A DNA stretch of 64,000 nucleotides from Lampris incognitus (GCF_029633865.1 NC_079224.1:16860126-16924125), one strand, 5' to 3'. Counted from the first letter of the stretch, positions 1-13,320 are shown. Made by a program: numbers and translations. The notes: a model not told the origin generated them from the sequence alone.

Positions 1-1062
1 TTTTTTCCTTGCATAAAACTATGGTGTCTGTAAATTATGGTTGTTTTCAATATTACTGGCATTTTCCAATACATGGTAAGCTTTCTGAGCTGCCGCTTTG
101 ACCTTTTTAGAGCTTTAAGTGGATGAGACATAAGCAGTAACCAACATCTGTGGACAGAAAACATATCACAAATCACGCCTCGCGGAGCTTTAGGTTATGT
201 TTTAGTGCCGTCTGCTCTCCTTTAAGTTGCATGGTAAAACGTACAATATTTTCAAGATGAAATCATATTCCGAACTGCTAAACATACGATCTCAACAGTT
301 GACATTTCAAAGTCAAAATATGAATCTGAAACCTTTCACAGTATTAACTAACTTTTTGCAGAGGAGGCGTTAAATCAAACAGACTCAATTCAAACATAAA
401 CAGGAGCTTGCGAGCAGTAAGCAGTCCAGAGCCTGACCGGCATGCAACGTTGTACCATGCAACATGCAACTGCAACGTGCAACTACAACGATGCAACGAT
501 AACGCAAAATGAGTACGCGTTGTAGAGTTTCAGCAAGAAATGTCTGCAATGTCAACAACAGAACAAACCCACCTTGAAAAGTTGCCCACTCTTTGCCCAT
601 CCTGAAGGTTGTCCATATCTCCTCTGCTAACCCTAAGTGTGCCATGCATATGCTGATCCTTGAAACTGTGACTCCATCCTGGTGAGCTGGCCCTCGTCCT
701 CTAACCGCTTTGTCCCAAAACGGAAAAAATGAGAATCACTGATCAAACTTTTTAGGCTCGACGATAACACTTCTTGCCTTTCCCCTTCTCTACGGAGAAG
801 TTAAGTCTCGCTGCTGTATCTGCCTCACATTCTGACTCATGTCTGGTTTCTATTACACCAGCCTCCTGCCCAAGAAGGATGTTTAAAAAAGAGAGGGAGA
901 AAAAAAAATCCTCCTCTGGCAAGTGACCCTCATCCAAAGGGTCAGACTTTAGGATATCTCACTGCAGAATGAGATGAACACCCAACTGAGAGAGCCTATT
1001 AATCACAACACAGTCAACCTCCCTCCAACCCAATATGCAACACTGGTAAGACAGATGATGAG
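1..1062. other. Unrecognised intergenic sequence
   Basis: I see no supported gene here. The open frames are short and lack recognisable domains. Between about 440 and 505 the motif tgcaac recurs many times at irregular spacing, a local low-complexity cluster without a clear repeat unit. Confidence 0.5.
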
Positions 1063-1063
1063 C

Positions 1064-1068
1064 CTCTC

Positions 1069-1111
<43 letters not shown>

Positions 1112-1166
1112 GTTTCTACTCTCTCACACACACACAAACTCACAGACTCTGTCTCTCTCTCTCTCT

Positions 1167-1198
<32 letters not shown>

Positions 1199-1252
1199 AC
1201 TCATGCACTCTCTGTCTGTCTGTCTGTCTCTCTGTCTGTCTGTCTCTCTCTG
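1064..1252. repeat. Compound CT/CA/GTCT microsatellite
   Basis: A run of CT dinucleotides passes into CA blocks, a second CT block, a second CA block and finally a (CTGT)n stretch. The open frame across it is only the translation of the repeat. Confidence 0.95.
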
Positions 1253-1386
1253 ACATGGCCTTGGCTCAGGTGAGTGCTGTCAGACAGGTAAATGGCCACC
1301 TCTTGACCAAAAGCAGCATGCACTGAATAAATGTAAAGTACGAAAATCGAGAATTCTGCATAACTTGTTTCTATAAATAGCTATCT

Positions 1387-1449
1387 TTCTCTCTCTCTCA
1401 CTCACAAACACACACACACACGTACACTCAAACACACACAATCACACAC
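1387..1449. repeat. CT/CA microsatellite
   Basis: Short CT run followed by interrupted CA repeats, about 140 bp after the larger compound microsatellite. Confidence 0.85.
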
Positions 1450-3119
1450 CACTACAGTAAACACAGATTAACAGCCTCGATATTATCTGTCAATTACATA
1501 ATTGTTTACAGTTGGATGGCAGTTATAAAAAAACAAAGAAAGTCTTGGGGGGCTTTGAGGACAAAAGTGTCACAGAGACATAAACCACCTTGCCTCAGTG
1601 CAGATCCGCTACAGTGCGTCCAACCAGTACGCTCAGTCATATCAAGTGTCATAATATTTAGACCTTCCATCCAGGCAAATGGCCAGATATGAGACCAGTG
1701 GACAGGTAGCACTCTGCGCTCCCACTCCGTGCCTTTTCCGACTTGGTGTTTATACTGCAAGCTTTCACCTTGGTCTGCAGTGCACAGTAGCACACACTGT
1801 TACTTAAGGCATGTGTCAGATTTTTCCTGCGTAACAAGAATAACAGCGACACAGGGAGATGTGTTGTGGCTGTATCTCATTCATAGAGTGTGTATGTGTC
1901 TTTGTGTGTCCCGGCACATAAAAATACCCCAACATGATTTTTGTTTCATAGTTCCCAACCTTCCTTTGACCAGGAGGGATGAGATGAAGTGCAGGAGAGG
2001 AGGTTATAAATGAGATTAAACTTGGTGATAAATATCTCCCCGACTTTATTGTGTGCCAGCCATTGCTCTCCTAGTAAGGGATCTATGCTTAGCTACTTTT
2101 ATTGGACAGTATATAAACTGTTTAGTGTCAGGCTCACATTAATAACACATGTCTGGTCATTGTCACAATGACCATATTACCATAATGTTACCTGCACAAT
2201 GCTTTTAATAACTGTTAATTATGACTTGAATAATTATGCATAATGAATAATGAGGAAAGAAAAATGATGTTGTGAAATACAATAACGATCAAGTCGTCAT
2301 TAATGTTCCAATAAATAACAAACCATATTAACTGACTTAATGGCAAGTTCCCTTTTCTTGTAATCAAGATGCAGAGGACCAGAATCAAAGAACTTGGGTG
2401 TCCATCTTTGGGACTCGCGAGGTAAATAACTGGATGATAATGTGGCTGCAGCGAGAATGGCTTGTAAGTGTGAGTCTTAACAAGCGAGCGAACAGTCTTT
2501 GCCATTGCATTTAGTTCTCATTCTGTTTGAGGCGTCTGCACGCTGACTGTCCACTGAATCTGAAAGCTCGCCAGCTGGGCCTGCAGGACCCATCGTCCGG
2601 AGGCCTCGCCTCCAAACATCGCCTCCTCATCTGACTGAGGAGATGTGGCATAGCATGGAGGGAGAGGACAGAGGGGATGCTGCTAGAGCCACTGGAGCAT
2701 TTGGGGTTCAGACATGTGTTGTCCCCAAGGGACAGACTGTCACGTGTCTCAAAGTTGCATCGCATGTCCCTTCCTCCAAAATCTTGCCGTCATCCAAAAG
2801 ACACAGATGGTCAAGTTAAGACTGCTGGTAAATGAGCATTAGCGTGATTTAAATTCAAACGCCATTTATTTTCCTCGACGGTCGTGACAGTTTCCTCGCA
2901 TAGGGTTACAGTTTAATTAGTGGATTATCTACAGTAGGTCTTACTCTGTAGGAATGGGAAAAGCTTTGATGCTGATGAACCCTACCAGAGAAACAGTCAT
3001 TATACTTTAAATTTTGGAAAGCTTGTTGCTCAAAACAGGAGCAATGCTGCTGGAATGAGGAATCCTTTTCTTAGCAAAATCATATGCATTATATCTTTAA
3101 AAATTTGAGCACATTGAGA
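1450..3119. other. Unrecognised intergenic sequence
   Basis: No domain, splice-consistent exon or known repeat family could be supported. Open frames up to about 95 codons have no recognisable motifs. Confidence 0.4.
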
Positions 3120-3225
3120 ATAATATTAATAATAATAATGATAATAATGATAATAATAAACTTTATTTATATTGCACCTTTCTGAACAATGTTACAAGGT
3201 GCCTTACACAGCAGGATAAAATAAT
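3120..3225 (-). mobile_element. LINE 3'-tail fragment
   Basis: An (ATT/ATG)-rich run is followed by a block reading tttatttatattgcacct and then an aaggtgccttacac motif. This pattern (tttatttatatagcac.. then aagtgctttacaa) is the typical 3' end of fish L2-like LINEs read on the minus strand. Only the tail is present, with no coding part nearby. Confidence 0.5.
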
Positions 3226-3604
3226 GCACATAGTCAATGGCATCAAATAAGGGAAGTTTAGTTGGTTTCACTAACTGTTTAATCCCAAATTATAAATCAG
3301 GGTAAAACAGGCTAAATAATTTGACTTTAACCCTCATATATGGTTCATTAATCAGCAATGACTGTACTGTTCATCACTCACATTAACAATATTGAGATAT
3401 AACAATATTAAGGTGTAAGAGTTACATTTTAAAACAGGTCATTTTGACCCAAACAGAACACGAGGGTTAATATTTTAGTATATGTATTGCGGAAGCAATA
3501 CACGAGGGTTAATGTAACAGCTTGCCCCCCAGTTTTTCTTCCCATTAGTAATTGAGCTTGACATATGATATAATATCGTACATCAGAATATGATATTACA
3601 TAAA

Positions 3605-3805
3605 AGTAATCCAAGCAAGCACAAGATAACATCAAAACAAGATCAAGAAAAGGTGAATCAGTTGATCTGGATACAATGTTCATTGAGAGAAATGTTTAGA
3701 CTGAAGCTGTCACTTAGATGAGTGATGAAAGGTAACTGTTGATAAACATTGTATCCAGATGAACTGATTCAACTTTCTTTGATTTTTCTTACCTGGATTA
3801 CTGAG
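3605..3805. repeat. Imperfect palindromic repeat, copy 1
   Basis: Two arms of about 70 bp (roughly 3605-3675 and 3735-3805) are imperfect reverse complements. They share the core gaatcagttgatctggatac on one side and its complement on the other, around a central spacer. A second copy of the family lies near 51425-51540. The intervals 3226-3604 and 3806-5396 around it hold nothing else I recognise. Confidence 0.6.
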
Positions 3806-5396
3806 CATGCATCAAGACATGCCAAAACAAGGAAATTAAAGGCAAATAGTTGTGAATTTCTATTTCTGAATATGACAATCCTATGTCCCGAAGCCTTGGG
3901 AGTGTGACCCATGTTGGACCACTCTTCCAGGAGATCATCATCACATTTCCATTTAAAGCATTAATTCATAGATTTACTGATACCAAGACAAGTATTATTC
4001 AACGCGCGAATCGATTTCTAATATTCAGTTTACTGAGGGTGTATCTATCTTTAAAACAGTAAGATAGGTCTGTGGTCTCTATGTCTCTATTAGAGTAATG
4101 TCAAAGAGATGTAAGACTTATTTTGTTTTATGAAAATCTTTATTACCTAGATGTAACATCCAACAAAATGTGGATGAAAGGCAAATCAGCAGACTGTACC
4201 TTTTATGGATTTATTTCCACAGAAAGTGGGAAAGAAAAGATGTTTGCAGCCTGTTACCATGGAGAACCAACAGAAAAGGCCAGTCTTTGCAGAACCGGAC
4301 AACCTAAGTAAAAAAAAAAAAGAAGAAAAAAAAGTACTGTGACAGATGTAGGCATTGTCAGTATCAGATTGGAGACACAGCTGAAGAGGAGCTGGTTGGG
4401 AGCACGGCTGAGTGTTTAATAAATGATCCACCGGTTGGGGGATGTCATGGAGAGCTGAACATCTTCACACAACTCTCCTCGGTCCTCGCCAATGTCATCC
4501 CAAGAGTTTTATCTGCATGCATTAACTGAACAAAGTTGATGCGAGCAGACTTGGGGCTATGGAGGTCTGTGTTTATGTAACAGATCAAGCTCGATCATGT
4601 GACTTGGATGCGGCGCCCCCGGAGAAAAGAGTGACACAAGATGCCAGAGCAAAAGCATGCAACATGGTGTTAGCTTCTCCTCCCTCCTCTCCCTTACCAC
4701 TCTCAACCAACGGCTCTCACCAGGCCCGTGGAGGGGTGTCCCATAGGCTGCCTGAGAGTAGTGGCAGTCCTATCTCATTTGTTCATTTTTCTCCCTTTTC
4801 TGCTTTCAAGCCAAGCCTATCCTACCCCCTGGGTGAGTGCGTCCCGTGCCAGTTCGACTAACGCTGAACTCCATTGGAGCGACTGCAATGAAAAGGCTTG
4901 AGGTGGATGCCAACATCACCCCAGAACAACTTCCCTCAGCTACAACTGTACATGCATCTCCACAAGAGAGCAAGGGAACTTTCACTCGATGTGTACTTTA
5001 CAATATGTGACCACTGTGGGGCGGCTAGCTCGATAGATTTGGTTATACATTCACATTTAATGTTCTTTTAACATTTGCCGCTACTTAGCACATCAATACT
5101 CTGCAGACCAAGCGGGTTTGGTTTCTTGGGTCTGGTGAGAGAAAATTTGAAAATACAAATTCTTCCCTGACTAAAGGTTGTTCATTTCCTGACATGCCAA
5201 ATTAAAGAAGAAAAAAAAGCAGATAAAAATAATTTCTACTTGCTGAATGTACGCATTAGATTAAGTATAATAGGGCTGGGTGCAGTTACATACATTGAAA
5301 CATCAGTACACAAGAAAAACCAAAACAATATTTTTGACAATTTCAAATAAAGACGAAAGCATAAAAGTCTCATTACTTAGCAGGTTTTGGTTTTAC
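3806..5396. other. Unrecognised intergenic sequence
   Basis: Only short, motif-free open frames are present. No repeat family was recognised. Confidence 0.4.
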
Positions 5397-5472
5397 AAGT
5401 CAAATCAAGTCAAATTTATTTATATAGCACATTTAAAACAACCACAGTTGAACCAAAGTGCTGCACAAGCTT
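5397..5472 (-). mobile_element. LINE 3'-tail fragment
   Basis: The sequence caagtcaaatttatttatat followed by agcacatttaaaacaacc and aaagtgctgcacaagctta matches the usual minus-strand 3' tail of fish LINEs, ending in (tcaag)n-like repeats. No coding region is attached. Confidence 0.5.
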
Positions 5473-7439
5473 AAAATACAATATAAAATAAGTGACACAT
5501 ATGAATATAAAATATATGTAAAGAAGACATAATAAAATAAAGAATATAAAATGTAAACAATAAAACATAAGAGTAAAAGTATATTTGCACAATAAAATCA
5601 CACTGTCAAGCTCAACTTGAATTGAATGCCAGTGACACACCTGAGATACTCTGAGATATGCGCTAGTAATACAAATATTATTCTGTGCATCCTCTCTCCA
5701 TACTTGTGCTTGGGGACATTTTACATAAGGCACAAATGCTCATTAGAGGAGCAACTAAGAAGAAAAAAAAACTCTAAAAAATCTCTCAATTGGATGACAT
5801 GAGCTGAAAATATGTCTAATTTTTGTTTGCACAACTTGTGAAGCAAAGTAAACTGTAATAAAAAGCATGTACTGTGTGTACTTTGGGTTTCAGGCCCCAG
5901 GAAATAATGCATTGAATCAACACTGTCGGTTGAAAGGCACACATGGTGCACGGCAAAACAGCATTTAACTAAATTGTAATGTAAATGTCTCTTTTATAGC
6001 TCCCAATCATGATTCAGTATTACCTGCAAATCTGATCCGATGAACAAAAAGAGTTTAAAAGGTCTATGTTGTATCAAGCATGTAGATAGATAGATGGATT
6101 GATAGATATATTATGTGGCGCTTACTAGCTTCTGATGCACCCAGGTCAATACAGCCAAAAGGTTTATGAAATCTTGTTTAACCTTCCTCTCTGCTGTTAT
6201 TTTCACGCTCTCGGGATGGTGAACTTTTCGATCAGGATGGTACACCCCACCAGGAGCACTACCCTTTCAAATGAACAAAACAGCAAAGGCTCGCTTGAGG
6301 AGCTGTAGGGTCTTAATCTTTGACATTATCTTGTCAAAACCAGCCATGTCATTAAGTGATTTGGGGCAAGCCCAAAGGAGCAGCAGACCTAGTCAGGGTC
6401 ATTTGGGATACCAGGGATATGTTTACTGGCGGTCCTTCTTCCAGACGCCTTGGTTAGCAGCATTGCCCTTTTCCAGCACTTACAAACAAGAAGACCCACC
6501 AACTCAGTGAACTCGAGACACTGGTCATCTAATATTCATGTCAAAGATGTGCACTTTGTTCTGCGGTTTTGCAGTTTCAGCAACATAATTGCTGAAATCA
6601 CATTTTCTATATTTACAACAAAATGACTTGTCATCAGAAAAGTTAAGATGATAATAAAAAATTATGAATAAAAATGTATTTAAAGAACATCAATTTGCAT
6701 TGCTTTTCTTTTGATAGAACTTTGAATGGGGATTTAAAGGTAAAATTATTATGTATTTATTTATTTATTTTTTATGGCGTCCAGGCATTTGTTATGTAGG
6801 TGTGCAGGATATTAACCACTAGATGGAAATCGTGTCCAATGGAAATGAAGTCATAGGCTGCTCCCATATTTACAAAATATGAACACATCATGAATTATTC
6901 TAAAAGTGCTCAATTCTGTGCAAATATCCTGTTACAAGTGTTGGTTTGAGGAAAAAAAGGATAAAGAAAATATCAAATATACATACGTGCTGTGCTGTAA
7001 CTTTGTAACTACACTGCTGAAATTGTATTTGTAGAGAGGAGGACAGTTGTGTGGTGACGGACCGGTTTGTGCTGAGTTTAGTTAAGTAGCTCTTACTGAA
7101 TGTAAGACGTGTAGGGGAGACTGCAGACAGATGCAGCACTTTTTGGATTTCTCTCAATTACTCAGATCAAGACTATTTGGACTAGACCAACCGAATTTTT
7201 ATATATTAACTTACATCTGTCAGCTCATTACCCATACCATTCAAATATGATTATATATGACATATCGCTCACAATATTTATTTCAATTAAAGCTGGTTGC
7301 CGCCGAAAGACTCATGGCTTGGGGACGCCTTATTGAGAAAGTGGGGTGCCTCTTTAGAAAGCCAGTGAACCAGTCAACACCAGCCATACCAGCCTCACCC
7401 CATATGAATGAAAATTATTTGACATTGTATTTGTACAAC
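5473..7439. other. Unrecognised intergenic sequence
   Basis: No gene supported. There is a small TAGA-type repeat near 6085-6115 and a short ATTT run near 6755-6770. The remaining open frames are below 105 codons and motif-free. Confidence 0.4.
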
Positions 7440-7582
7440 GGATTGTGTTCCATCCGTCCATCCATTATCCGAACCGCTTATCCTGCTCTCAGGGTCGCGG
7501 GGATGCTGGAGCCTATCCCAGCAGGCATTGGGCAGCAGGCAGGGAGACACCCTGGACAGGCCGCCAGGCCATCACAGGGCCA
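7440..7582. mobile_element. Dispersed (CCAT)n-headed repeat fragment
   Basis: Starts with an imperfect (TCCA)n run and continues with a block reading aaccgcttatcctgctctca, then 'gagcctatcccagc' and 'ccaggccatcacagg'. This is a very common fish dispersed repeat, probably a LINE 3' end on the minus strand. The family assignment is from memory. Confidence 0.5.
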
Positions 7583-7589
7583 CAAATTG

Positions 7590-7899
7590 TATTCTTACAA
7601 TGAAATTTGTCTTCTGCATTTAACCCATCCTATTGTATAGGAGCGGAGGGCAGCTGCAGTGTCCGGGGACCAACTCCAGTTCTTTACATCGCCTTGCTCA
7701 GGGGCACAAACAGGAGTATTAACCCTAACATGCATGTCTTTTTGATGGTGGGAGGAAACCCAAGCAGACATGGGGAGAACATGCAAACTCCACACAGAGG
7801 ACAACCTGGGATGACCTCCAAGGTTGGACAACCCTGGGGTTCAAACCCAGGACCTTCTTAGTGTGAGACAACAACGCTAACTGCTGGGCCACCATGTCG
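7590..7899 (-). mobile_element. tRNA-derived SINE, family 1, copy 1
   Basis: On the minus strand a tRNA-like head (A-box-like gttagcgttgt, B-box-like gggtttgaacccc) is followed by a conserved body with gtggagtttgcatgttctcc and a tail near 7590. The same unit occurs at 8800-9163 (minus) and 42921-43295 (plus). Open frames inside it are repeat-derived. Confidence 0.75.
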
Positions 7900-8387
7900 C
7901 TCCTGATCTGACCTCTCGCCTGCAAATTTATCTTTTTTTATGGAATTGGAATAAGGTGGTGTGACACATGACGAAGTCCTTGGCCACTTCCCTGACTGTC
8001 CCTCATCTCTGGTTATATCTGATGCTCGTTCCAAAATATTGAGAGCCACCAACCCCTCTGTTAGTAACCCTGTTCCTAATCCTTAGCATACCGAGAAGCA
8101 AACAGAATACAATTTCTATTTTTAGATGATCTATTCGATGTATGACAAACAGTAATGGCTTACTATTTGCTAATGGAATACTACAATAATAATATTAGGT
8201 TAATACGAAATAATGAAATGAGCGTGTTATTATGTTATTAACTGCAATGATGAGGTACATCACAATGACCTGTGCATGTATAAATGTATACATTATAGCG
8301 TAATCTTTTTTTTTTTGTGGGAAAAAAGGCAACAGAAATTTGTATTTGGGTGAACTATCATTTTACGTTAAAGTTTTTTTTTTTTAA

Positions 8388-8531
8388 ATTTTTTTTTTTT
8401 TTTAGGGAGTTGTTCCTTATCCGATGCGAGGGTTTAAGGACAGGATGTTGCATTTGCTGTAAAACATAGTGAGGCAAATTTGTAAATTGTGATAATGGGC
8501 TATACAAATAAAATTGACTTGACTTGACTTG
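8388..8531 (+). mobile_element. L2-type LINE 3' UTR tail
   Basis: Contains the block agggagttgttccttatccg, 'aggcaaatttgtaa', 'gggctatacaaataaaattg' and a terminal (acttg)n run. The same 3' end is repeated at 16200-16440, 46900-47336 and 50845-51125, and in the last two cases lies near LINE coding remnants. Preceded by T-rich sequence; 7900-8387 holds nothing recognised. Confidence 0.7.
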
Positions 8532-8799
8532 TTTACCCCACAATTACTTTTTTATTTTGAAAAACACTGTTGTGTGTCTGTTAGAACATCATGTTCTAGC
8601 TAGAGACACTGACCTTGACTCATGCTGTCCATGTCACTTAGAAGTCAACAAAATAATGATTCAAACTAAGTTTTGGTTAATTCATACAAAAGATCAGGAC
8701 AATATGACAAAGATACAGCTAATGAAAAAATTACTTTCATAGCTCCTTAAAACATTTTTTTCAATAAATGCAGCAGTAGATGATGTTTTTTGTGTTTTT

Positions 8800-9163
8800 T
8801 TTAAAATTTACTTTATTAATCCCTGTGGGGAAATTCTTTCTCTGCATTTAACCCATCCTAGCTGTGTAGCTAGAAGCAGTGGGCAGCCGCCGTGCAGCGC
8901 CTGGAGACCAACTCCAGTTCATCTTGCCATGCCTTGCTCAGGGGCACAGACAGGAATATTAACCCTAACATGCATGTCTTTTTGATGGTGGGGGAAACCG
9001 GAGCACCCGGAGGAAACCCACCACAGACACAGGGAGAACATGCAAACTCCACACAGAGGACGACCTGGGATGACCTCCCAAGGTTGGACAGCCCCGGGGT
9101 TCAAACTCAGGACCTTCTTGCTGTGAGGTGACAGTGCTAACCACTGGGCCACTGTGCCACCCA
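8800..9163 (-). mobile_element. tRNA-derived SINE, family 1, copy 2
   Basis: Near-complete minus-strand copy of the family-1 SINE. The tRNA-like head lies at about 9105-9163 (B box gagtttgaacccc), the body contains acctcctctgtgtgg-type sequence, and the tail lies near 8800-8835. Confidence 0.8.
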
Positions 9164-9580
9164 ATGTAGCGAATTCAGGGGGCAGCCAGGAATTGAACCC
9201 GGATAGCCGGGACCATGGGCGACAGGGCTAACCAGTCAGCTAAAGAGTCTGACCCGTTAGCTAAGGGCTAGCGAGTCTAGTCATCCATGATCATTACACT
9301 ACCCCCCTCCTCTGGGAAGCAGCATATCAGCTCCCTCACGCTTCTGGGTGAGTGCGCTCCCCTCTCCTTCGGGAAGCGCGTCCCCGCGCTTCAGCATATC
9401 AGCTGCCTCACGCCTCTAGGCCCAGGCGCTTCCAATGGCCTCACGGTTCTCACCATCCCACTTCTGACACCAATGTAGCGAACTCAGGGGGCAGCCGGGA
9501 ATCCGCCGCAGCTGGGAATTGAACCCGGGTAGCCCGGACCATGGGCGACTGCGCTAACCAGTCAACTAAAGAGTCGGACC
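9164..9580 (-). mobile_element. tRNA-like SINE, family 3, partial tandem dimer
   Basis: The unit beginning aatgtagcgaa(t/c)tcaggggg occurs at about 9163 and again at 9472, a spacing near 309 bp. Each copy carries a minus-strand tRNA-like head with gggttcaattccc and a gactggttagc element. A related single unit lies at 19162-19380 on the plus strand. The body between the heads includes ctcacg/ccaggcgc-rich sequence. Confidence 0.65.
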
Positions 9581-10956
9581 CAGAATGTGTCTTCTGTCTT
9601 CCTGGTGGAGGGAGGGTCTAACTGAGCATGTGCAGTATGAGTGTCATCACTCTAGCATGTATCTGATTGGAGGAATAAGGCTTGTTGAATCCTCCTCCAG
9701 TCTCCCTATATGTATACATATACAGTTACCTTCTGCCATAATGCTCTGCTGCTTGCCAAGTGTGGCAGTAGGTTTCCAGCTCCTCATTTTGACATTAATT
9801 GTCCTTTTCATATTACAAAATTATATTTAAATGTTCAAATGAAAAATGTGGTTAATGATCATTTAGCTGCTGATTTATTTGCACATTTCATATTTTGACT
9901 GCCATATTTTTTTGTGTGTGGCATTAGTCACACTGTGGTAACTCTGCTGTTATATCATACCCGTACCATATGAATACATTTACATTCACAGAACTCTCTG
10001 AATACTGCAGCAATTATCATGTTACTTTTGTAGATCTTACACTAATACCTTTTTTTTTTCTTTGTGCCATATTCTACAATGTAAACCACACATACAATGT
10101 GGGATTTATCAGTTATGGGTTGCATGCCACATTTGCAACATTTAGGAGCTTTTATAATGTCGGCTTTATCTTTTAACGAGGAAAAATGCTAAAAACTGAT
10201 GCATGACACAACAGTGTATAAATTATTCATCTATTCCTGGTCCATCTTTAATTTCTAACACATTTTTTTGATTTTGTATAAATGTGTTATATTGCAAAAC
10301 CTCGTGGAGGCGTCCAATATTGCACATTTGTGAACAAAACAAAACATGTGTAACCACAATAGAACCAAAATGTATAAAGACTGAATTAGTATTCAAGGCT
10401 TGTTTAAATCATCATTCAGATTTAACAACTTTCATCATGTTTCAGATCACATTTCCCCACGCTGGAGTCAATTTGCAGATCGGTACAATTCAAACTAGAT
10501 GCAAATACTATTCTGAGTATGTATTCAAAGTGCTTTAATAAAAGGCCATAATTTGAGAGCCTCCAGAGGAGATTCTGGCAGCACAGCGAAATGCAAAGCA
10601 AAAGGCAGGACCTACCTGTCCATGGGGATACTAGTGGAGGCTTCTCTGTGCTTTACAGCTGAGCATCCTGGGCTGGCATCCAGAGACATGGTTTCGCTGC
10701 TCTGGCTTGGAAGCAGGATGTGAGAGACAATGGGTCATTTTTCTTCAAACCCCTCACCACCAAGTACAGGCAGGACACTCAGGAGTCCAGTAATCCTGCC
10801 AATGGCCCCATTGTTCCCATGCTTGTCTGCAAACCATGACCAGGGCTCAGCTAATTGTTTATTTCATCCAGGATGACTTCTATTACAACCCCAGTCATTC
10901 ACCCACAAGTTAACCCTGATGTCGCTCTGGAGCTCCAGAGCCTTGTGACTTAAATT
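9581..10956. other. Unrecognised intergenic sequence
   Basis: AT-rich sequence with short open frames and no recognised domains. The part near 10550-10900 is less AT-rich but contains no supported coding exon. Confidence 0.4.
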
Positions 10957-10959
10957 TGT

Positions 10960-11049
<90 letters not shown>

Positions 11050-11065
11050 TCTCTCTCTCTCTCTC
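10957..11065. repeat. (GT)n(CT)n microsatellite
   Basis: About 90 bp of nearly uninterrupted GT followed by a short CT run. The minus-strand frame encoding poly(Thr-His) is an artefact of the repeat. Confidence 0.95.
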
Positions 11066-11721
11066 CAAAGCGGTATTATTGATATGAATCCGTTTCACAG
11101 CTTTGGTCTGTTACCCGAATCACCCATAAAGTGTTAAGATTGAGTTCGGTTTTGGGAATTTTAGCAAATTAAACCCACTTATAACACACAGCAAAACACA
11201 GAACGAAAGACGGTTTACTCTATTAGACTCTTTTTGAAGCCTCATCTTGCGTCTGTATCACATAAGTCCTTATATTCTATTTTTCTAACCTATGTCCCAG
11301 TATTCCACACTATCATCACGAAATGTTAATTTGCTGGCCTGTCTGGGCCTGTCAGGTAAAGCTGTTCACTGAGAGAACAAGAATTGGGCAAGGTGGTAAA
11401 TTGGATATTACACCTTAAACTACAGTATATAAGAAGAGAAATGGAAATTTAACTATTGTTAGACAGTTCCCCTCAGTTAATTAAATTTAACTTGCTTTTT
11501 TTAATTCCAAAATGTGTTAGGTATAGCAGCATTTTGGTATATGAATGACGCCTATAAATAATCAAATACTCCACAAAATCAAATCAAAAATAATGTATTT
11601 TGTATTTGTGTATTTCACACAAACCCAAAACAAATACTGGGATTTGTAAAGAAAATCTATCAATTAATTAAAAACAATAAATTAAATCATGAATTATGAA
11701 ACAGCAGAAGCAAATCACTTT
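11066..11721. other. Unrecognised AT-rich sequence
   Basis: No gene or recognised repeat; low-complexity A/T runs only. Confidence 0.4.
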
Positions 11722-11734
11722 AAAAAGGAGGGAG

Positions 11735-12158
11735 GGGGCGTCCGGGTAGCGTGGCGGTCTATTCCGTTGCCATCCAACACGGGGATCGCCGGTTCAAATC
11801 CCCACGTTATCTCCGGTGTGGTCGGGCGTCCCTACAGTGCGGGTGGGAAGCCGGATGTGGGTGTGTCCTGGTCACTGCACTAGCGCCGCCTCTGGTCGGT
11901 CGGGGTGCCTGTTCGGGGGGGGGCACGGCGCTCACTGGGGGGGAATCCTCCCACACGTCACGTCCCCCTGGTGAAACTCCTCACTGTCAAGTGAAAAGTA
12001 GCGGCTGGTGACTCCACATGTATCGGAAGAGGCATGTGGTAGTCTGCAGCCCTCCCCGGATCAGCAGTGGGGGTGGAGCTGCGACCGGGACGGCTCGGAA
12101 GAGTGGAGTAATTAGCCGGGCACAAATGGGGAGAAAAAAAAGGGGGGGGGGGGAGAGA
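11735..12158 (+). mobile_element. tRNA-derived SINE, family 2, copy 1
   Basis: Begins ggcgtccgggtagcgtggcg (A box) with B box ggttcaaatcccc, followed by a GC-rich body and an A-rich/G-rich tail. It is bounded by a 13-bp direct repeat aaaaaggagggag (11722-11734 and 12159-12171), the expected target-site duplication. Related copies are at 32556-33045 and 49705-49989. Confidence 0.85.
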
Positions 12159-12171
12159 AAAAAGGAGGGAG

Positions 12172-13104
12172 ACATGTTAAAAAAACAAAAACAAAAAAAA
12201 AACAGGCAAAAACGACAGCACAGCCAACTTGGATAAAACGCCACAGACTGTTTGGCCCATATGCATAAAACCCAGCAGCACACAAAGCGGTGTGGTAATC
12301 TGGACTCGTGTATAAAAGCTGCTGCAGAGACTCTACGGCGGCGTTATTGTTAGTGGTGAGCCAGCTAAAATCAACGTGTGAATTAAGTGTTACACGTCGT
12401 GTGCAACCACGACTGGCTGACTTGACTGGTCCGTGAAGCAAAACAAAACCAAAAAAAAAAAGAAGACATTTTTGTCAGCAGAACTTCATATAGAGAATGC
12501 CATTGTTTCCGGGGGCGAAGTATCTCTCATCTAATTGTGGAGACAATCTCTCCCTACACCTAATACAATAACCTCAGTGTTTGCCATGAAGCCAAATCAG
12601 TTAGGTGGAGACCGACCCTTTAAATATGGTCCAATATAGGCAGTTGAAAATGCAATGCCCAATGTTGCCTGTTAATGACGCTACAGGACAGCGCAGACAC
12701 AAACTGACAAAACATGACTTATAGAGATATCCTGTTTGTTAATGGGACTGTTTTAATGTACAGAATGGTGAAGTGGAACCTTAACCATCTTGCTGGAGCT
12801 TGCGGTATTGTAGTGCAGTTTTTTTGTGAATCGCTTGTGGGACACACAAACTCAGAAGGTGGCAGTGTGGTCAAACAGGCCATGCCATGAAAACGAGGCA
12901 CTGCCTGTTTATGAACCGAGGAAATGATACTGCCACACTACCGTGTGGTTCAACCTGGTGGTAAGTATTATGAATAAGGGGCCAGACTGTATACCTTCAT
13001 CTAATCATCTCAAAATTAAATCCATATAGTTACAGGAGGGAGCGCCACAAATTGCATCTTCTCTACACAATCTTTTATTATAGGTGTGAGTGATGGGTGA
13101 ATTC
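12172..13104. other. Unrecognised intergenic sequence
   Basis: No supported gene or repeat. Contains A-rich patches and short motif-free frames. Confidence 0.4.
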
Positions 13105-13320
13105 ATGTAAATTGACAGCATTTGATATAGCGCTTTTCTAGTTCATACGCTAATGGCAGAGGCTGCCACGTAAGGTGCCAACCTGCTCATCAGGAGCAGT
13201 TAAATGCTCAGTTTCTTGCTCAAGGACACTTCGACACGCTATCCGCAGGAGCCGGGGACCGAACAAGCGACCTTCTGATTACTAGACGACCCGCTCTACC
13301 TCCTAAGACATGCCGACCTA
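13105..13320 (-). mobile_element. tRNA-derived SINE, family 4
   Basis: On the minus strand a tRNA-like head (ggtagagcgggtcgtctag, then a ggttcg-type B box variant near 13255) is followed by a body that includes the complement of ttgctcaaggacacttcgac. The far end is gcgctatatcaaatg-like. The pattern matches a common teleost SINE; the family name is not asserted. Confidence 0.6.

Noticed and set aside
385-645. 86-codon minus-strand frame near the window start
   Set aside because: No domain, no splice context, and it includes the tgcaac cluster.
4559-4861. 100-codon plus-strand frame
   Set aside because: Ser/Pro-rich composition without motifs; no support beyond length.
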